From contig NZ_FUKM01000057.1 of NCBI RefSeq assembly GCF_900163645.1, positions 248,001 through 312,000 of the forward strand: 64,000 nucleotides of DNA. Direction: 5' to 3'. The DNA is from Halomonas citrativorans (GTDB lineage Bacteria; Pseudomonadota; Gammaproteobacteria; Pseudomonadales; Halomonadaceae). A program made the translations under genes and the position numbers. The notes below the pieces were generated by a model that did no database searches, was not told where the DNA came from, and saw nothing but the letters and a program-made list of their open reading frames with translations. How positions within the stretch are numbered: the first letter of the stretch is position 1; each line of letters starts with the position of its first letter. This document shows positions 62,246 through 64,000 of the stretch, piece by piece.

Positions 62246-63244
62246 TTACTCCGCCAGTGCTTCTTGGATGCGTGGCAGATAGTCGCCAAACTGCTGGCCG
62301 TACTTCTCGTACACCGGCACCACCGCAGCTTGGAAGGCCTCAATATCAGGCGAGTCATTAATCTCCATACCGGCTTCCTGCAGAGCGGCTAGCTGTTCGG
62401 CTTCCATATCGGCATTAACCTGACGCTCATACTCGGCGGCTTCCTGGGCAGCCTCTTCCAAAACGGCCTGTGCTTCTTCCGGCAGTTGGTTCCAGGCCGA
62501 CATGCCCATCACAAAAATAGCCGGGGCATAGGTATGGCGCGAGAGCGTCATGTAGTTCTGCGTTTCGCCCAGCTTAAAGGAGTAGACCACGTTTACCGGG
62601 TTTTCCTGACCGTCGATGGTGCCCTGCTGCATCGCCGTGAGTGCTTCGGTCCAGGCCATCGGAATGGCGTTGGCGCCCAGCTCGCGGAAGGTATCGGTGT
62701 AAACGGGGTTTTCCATCACACGAATGCGCAGGCCGTCCATATCGGCCGGCGTGTTCACTGCGCGCTCGCTATTGGTCAGGTTGCGAAAGCCGCGTTCGGC
62801 GTAGGCCAGGCCTTTCAGGTTAACGTCGGAAAGCTTATCTAAAAGCTCCTGGCCGATTTCGCCGTCCAAAACCCCATAAGCCGCCTCAGGGGACGGGAAC
62901 AGGAAGGGCAGCTCAAACACTGCCATCTCTTCGACAAAGTTGGCCACCGGACCATTGGTAATCAATCCCATATCCACGGTGCCAATCTGCATGCCTTCCA
63001 ACAACGTACGCTCATCGCCTAATGAAGCATTGGGGTAGATATCAATGATCACCTTGCCGTCGGTGCGCTCTTCCACCAACTCCTCAAACTTGGTAGCAGC
63101 GATATGAAAGCCATCCTGCTCGTTGACCACGTGCGCCAAGCGCAGAGTCACGGGGTCCATATCGTCAAAATTAGCCGCGTAGGCTGAGCTGCAAAGCGCC
63201 AAGGAAACAGAGAGTGCCAGCGCATGTTGTGCGAATGTTTTCAT
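62246..63244 (-). CDS. dctP: TRAP transporter substrate-binding protein DctP
   Basis: A complete periplasmic binding protein of 332 residues. A signal peptide ends near SSAYA-AN. DctP signatures are LRLAHVVNEQDGFHIAA, IYPNASLGDERTLLEGMQIG, the RGFRNLTNSERAV region with its substrate-carboxylate arginine, and GQENPVNVVYSFKL. I chose the ATG at 63244; the frame is open 24 codons further. It is separated from dctQM by the dehydrogenase gene on the other strand, an unusual arrangement. It stands alone as a transcript. Confidence 0.9.
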   Translation of the reverse strand: MKTFAQHALALSVSLALCSSAYAANFDDMDPVTLRLAHVVNEQDGFHIAATKFEELVEERTDGKVIIDIYPNASLGDERTLLEGMQIGTVDMGLITNGPVANFVEEMAVFELPFLFPSPEAAYGVLDGEIGQELLDKLSDVNLKGLAYAERGFRNLTNSERAVNTPADMDGLRIRVMENPVYTDTFRELGANAIPMAWTEALTAMQQGTIDGQENPVNVVYSFKLGETQNYMTLSRHTYAPAIFVMGMSAWNQLPEEAQAVLEEAAQEAAEYERQVNADMEAEQLAALQEAGMEINDSPDIEAFQAAVVPVYEKYGQQFGDYLPRIQEALAE

Positions 63245-63385
63245 TTTTATAGGTTCCGGATGTGTAATAAAGGAAAGTGCCTGCAAAGCATGCATCACAC
63301 GAAGCAAAACGGTCAATTAAGCGAACAGTAAAGCCGCCGCGCGGCTAGACACAGCACGCCCGCACAGGTACGATACGCACCCAAT

Positions 63386-63462
63386 GCGCCCGTAGCTCAG
63401 TTGGATAGAGTATCGGCCTCCGAAGCCGAGGGTCGCAGGTTCAAATCCTGCCGGGCGCGCCA
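63386..63462 (+). tRNA. tRNA-Arg (anticodon CCG)
   Basis: A 77-base tRNA with acceptor arms GCGCCCG and CGGGCGC, D-arm AGCTCAGTTGGATAGAGT, anticodon loop CTCCGAA giving CCG, T-arm GGTTCAAATCC and an encoded CCA end. It is complete and is followed by a strong terminator. Composition shifts to AT-rich just beyond it. Confidence 0.96.
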
Positions 63463-63470
63463 GACATATC

Positions 63471-63505
63471 AAGGGCTTACGTTTATTCGTAAGCCCTTTT
63501 GTTTT
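63471..63505 (+). terminator. Rho-independent terminator of tRNA-Arg
   Basis: A perfect 11-bp stem, AAGGGCTTACG and CGTAAGCCCTT (63471-63481, 63488-63498), with a six-base loop, followed by TTGTTTTG. It lies nine bases after the tRNA. Confidence 0.9.
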
Positions 63506-63741
63506 GTCTATGACCATTTGTAAACGCGCGTCGGTTTTGGCATAGTCTGGCACAACAATTGGGACAACCTTCTTGGCAGTGATTAGCTCTTTTCTTGCAG
63601 CCTATTTGGCACTGGATCGAAACAAGACCACTTTTCATCTTGTTGATCTGCCCCGACCCGGGTCGGTAACGTTTAGTTTCGGTGAATCATATTTTACTAA
63701 AAGTAAGCTTACGTCTTATCTCACTCGATAGGGCATACCTG
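63506..63741. other. AT-rich spacer after tRNA-Arg, no gene seen
   Basis: No convincing coding frame is visible. It contains a perfect 14-bp palindrome CCGACCCGGGTCGG at 63653-63666 and an imperfect dyad GGGCATACCT/AGGTAATGCCC at 63731-63753 overlapping the end of the next gene. The change in composition begins here. Confidence 0.5.
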
Positions 63742-64000
63742 TTAGGTAATGCCCAAAATAAACCTAGGTAGGGCCAGTGATAACTCAGGTATGAAGGTCA
63801 CTATCAGTACCATTGGAAGGTGGCCAAAGAGCAAAAACTTCATTGTGACCCCAAAGTACTTATCGAGAGATATTTTACTAACGCCTGCAGCCATATAAAG
63901 CATAGGTGCGCATGGTGGTGAGACATTACCTAACCCTAAATTGACGCCAACAATAGCGGCAAAATGAATAGGATGTACGCCAATAGCAGTGGCTAATGGC
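63742..64000 (-). CDS. TRAP transporter large permease, C-terminal part (runs off right edge)
   Basis: The last 86 codons of a DctM-type permease, ending at the TAA at 63744-63742. The frame reads PLATAIGVHPIHFAAIVGVN, then LGLGNVSPPCAPMLYMAAGV and ends LPRFILGIT. The NLGLGN.SPPCAPMLY pattern marks a different DctM branch from those with GLLTPPVG, such as the gene at 58540. The DNA is AT-rich. The gene lies just past tRNA-Arg, a common boundary of acquired DNA. Its N-terminus is outside the window. Confidence 0.85.
   Translation of the reverse strand, partial: PLATAIGVHPIHFAAIVGVNLGLGNVSPPCAPMLYMAAGVSKISLDKYFGVTMKFLLFGHLPMVLIVTFIPELSLALPRFILGIT

Noticed and set aside
63317-63553. 78-codon minus-strand frame containing ARPAGFEPATLGFGG
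   Set aside because: It is the antisense of tRNA-Arg; this translated motif is a well-known annotation artefact.

Overview
The window looks like a chromosomal segment of a halophilic gammaproteobacterium of the Halomonas (Halomonadaceae) type. The grounds are protein similarity as I recognise it, moderately high GC in most genes, and the mix of BCCT, TRAP, TctCBA, urea and formate genes. This is recognition from sequence alone; no search was run.

Layout. 1-1.2 kb: AT-rich TRAP dctQM genes, cut by the window edge, that end next to a truncated hglS/ydcJ pseudogene. 1.6-5.2 kb: LysR regulator, BCCT transporter, DUF481 outer-membrane protein. 5.3-11.1 kb: CitA/DcuS-type kinase, response regulator and the tctCBA tricarboxylate transporter. 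11.2-23.5 kb: a urea island with a GntR regulator, urea carboxylase and allophanate hydrolase on the minus strand, facing the urtABCDE urea ABC transporter on the plus strand. 23.6-34 kb: a siderophore locus (TonB receptor, FecBCDE-like importer, two YbtPQ-like ABC half-transporters) facing a TetR regulator. 34-37.8 kb: Tro/Mnt-type metal ABC transporter. 38.2-42.4 kb: copper genes (PepSY protein, OprC-like receptor, DUF2946 protein). 42.7-49.2 kb: urease cluster ureDABCEFG. 49.6-56.9 kb: NAD-dependent formate dehydrogenase fdsGBA-fdhD-fdsD with a divergent FdsR-like regulator. 57-63.2 kb: AraC regulator, TRAP genes and a FAD-linked 2-hydroxyacid dehydrogenase. 63.4-64 kb: tRNA-Arg(CCG), then AT-rich DNA with the end of another TRAP permease.

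The central story is nitrogen from urea. The cell carries two urea-degrading routes. The urease route is broken: a 918-bp IS5-family element sits inside ureA, with a TA duplication, and removing it restores exactly a 100-residue UreA. The ATP-dependent route (urea carboxylase plus allophanate hydrolase) and the Urt transporter look intact. Their shared 370-bp intergenic region holds two divergent sigma-54-type promoters, two NtrC-like sites 31 bp apart between them, and two TTGTATAC-type GntR operator candidates. The urease operon has its own near-consensus sigma-54 promoter.

The second theme is TRAP-transporter turnover. Besides an intact dctP and dctQM pair separated by a dehydrogenase gene, there are a dctP C-terminal remnant, a dctM C-terminal remnant, and AT-rich dctM genes at both window edges.

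I found no CRISPR array, prophage or clear toxin-antitoxin or defence system, and no gene cluster that I would call a wholly new system.
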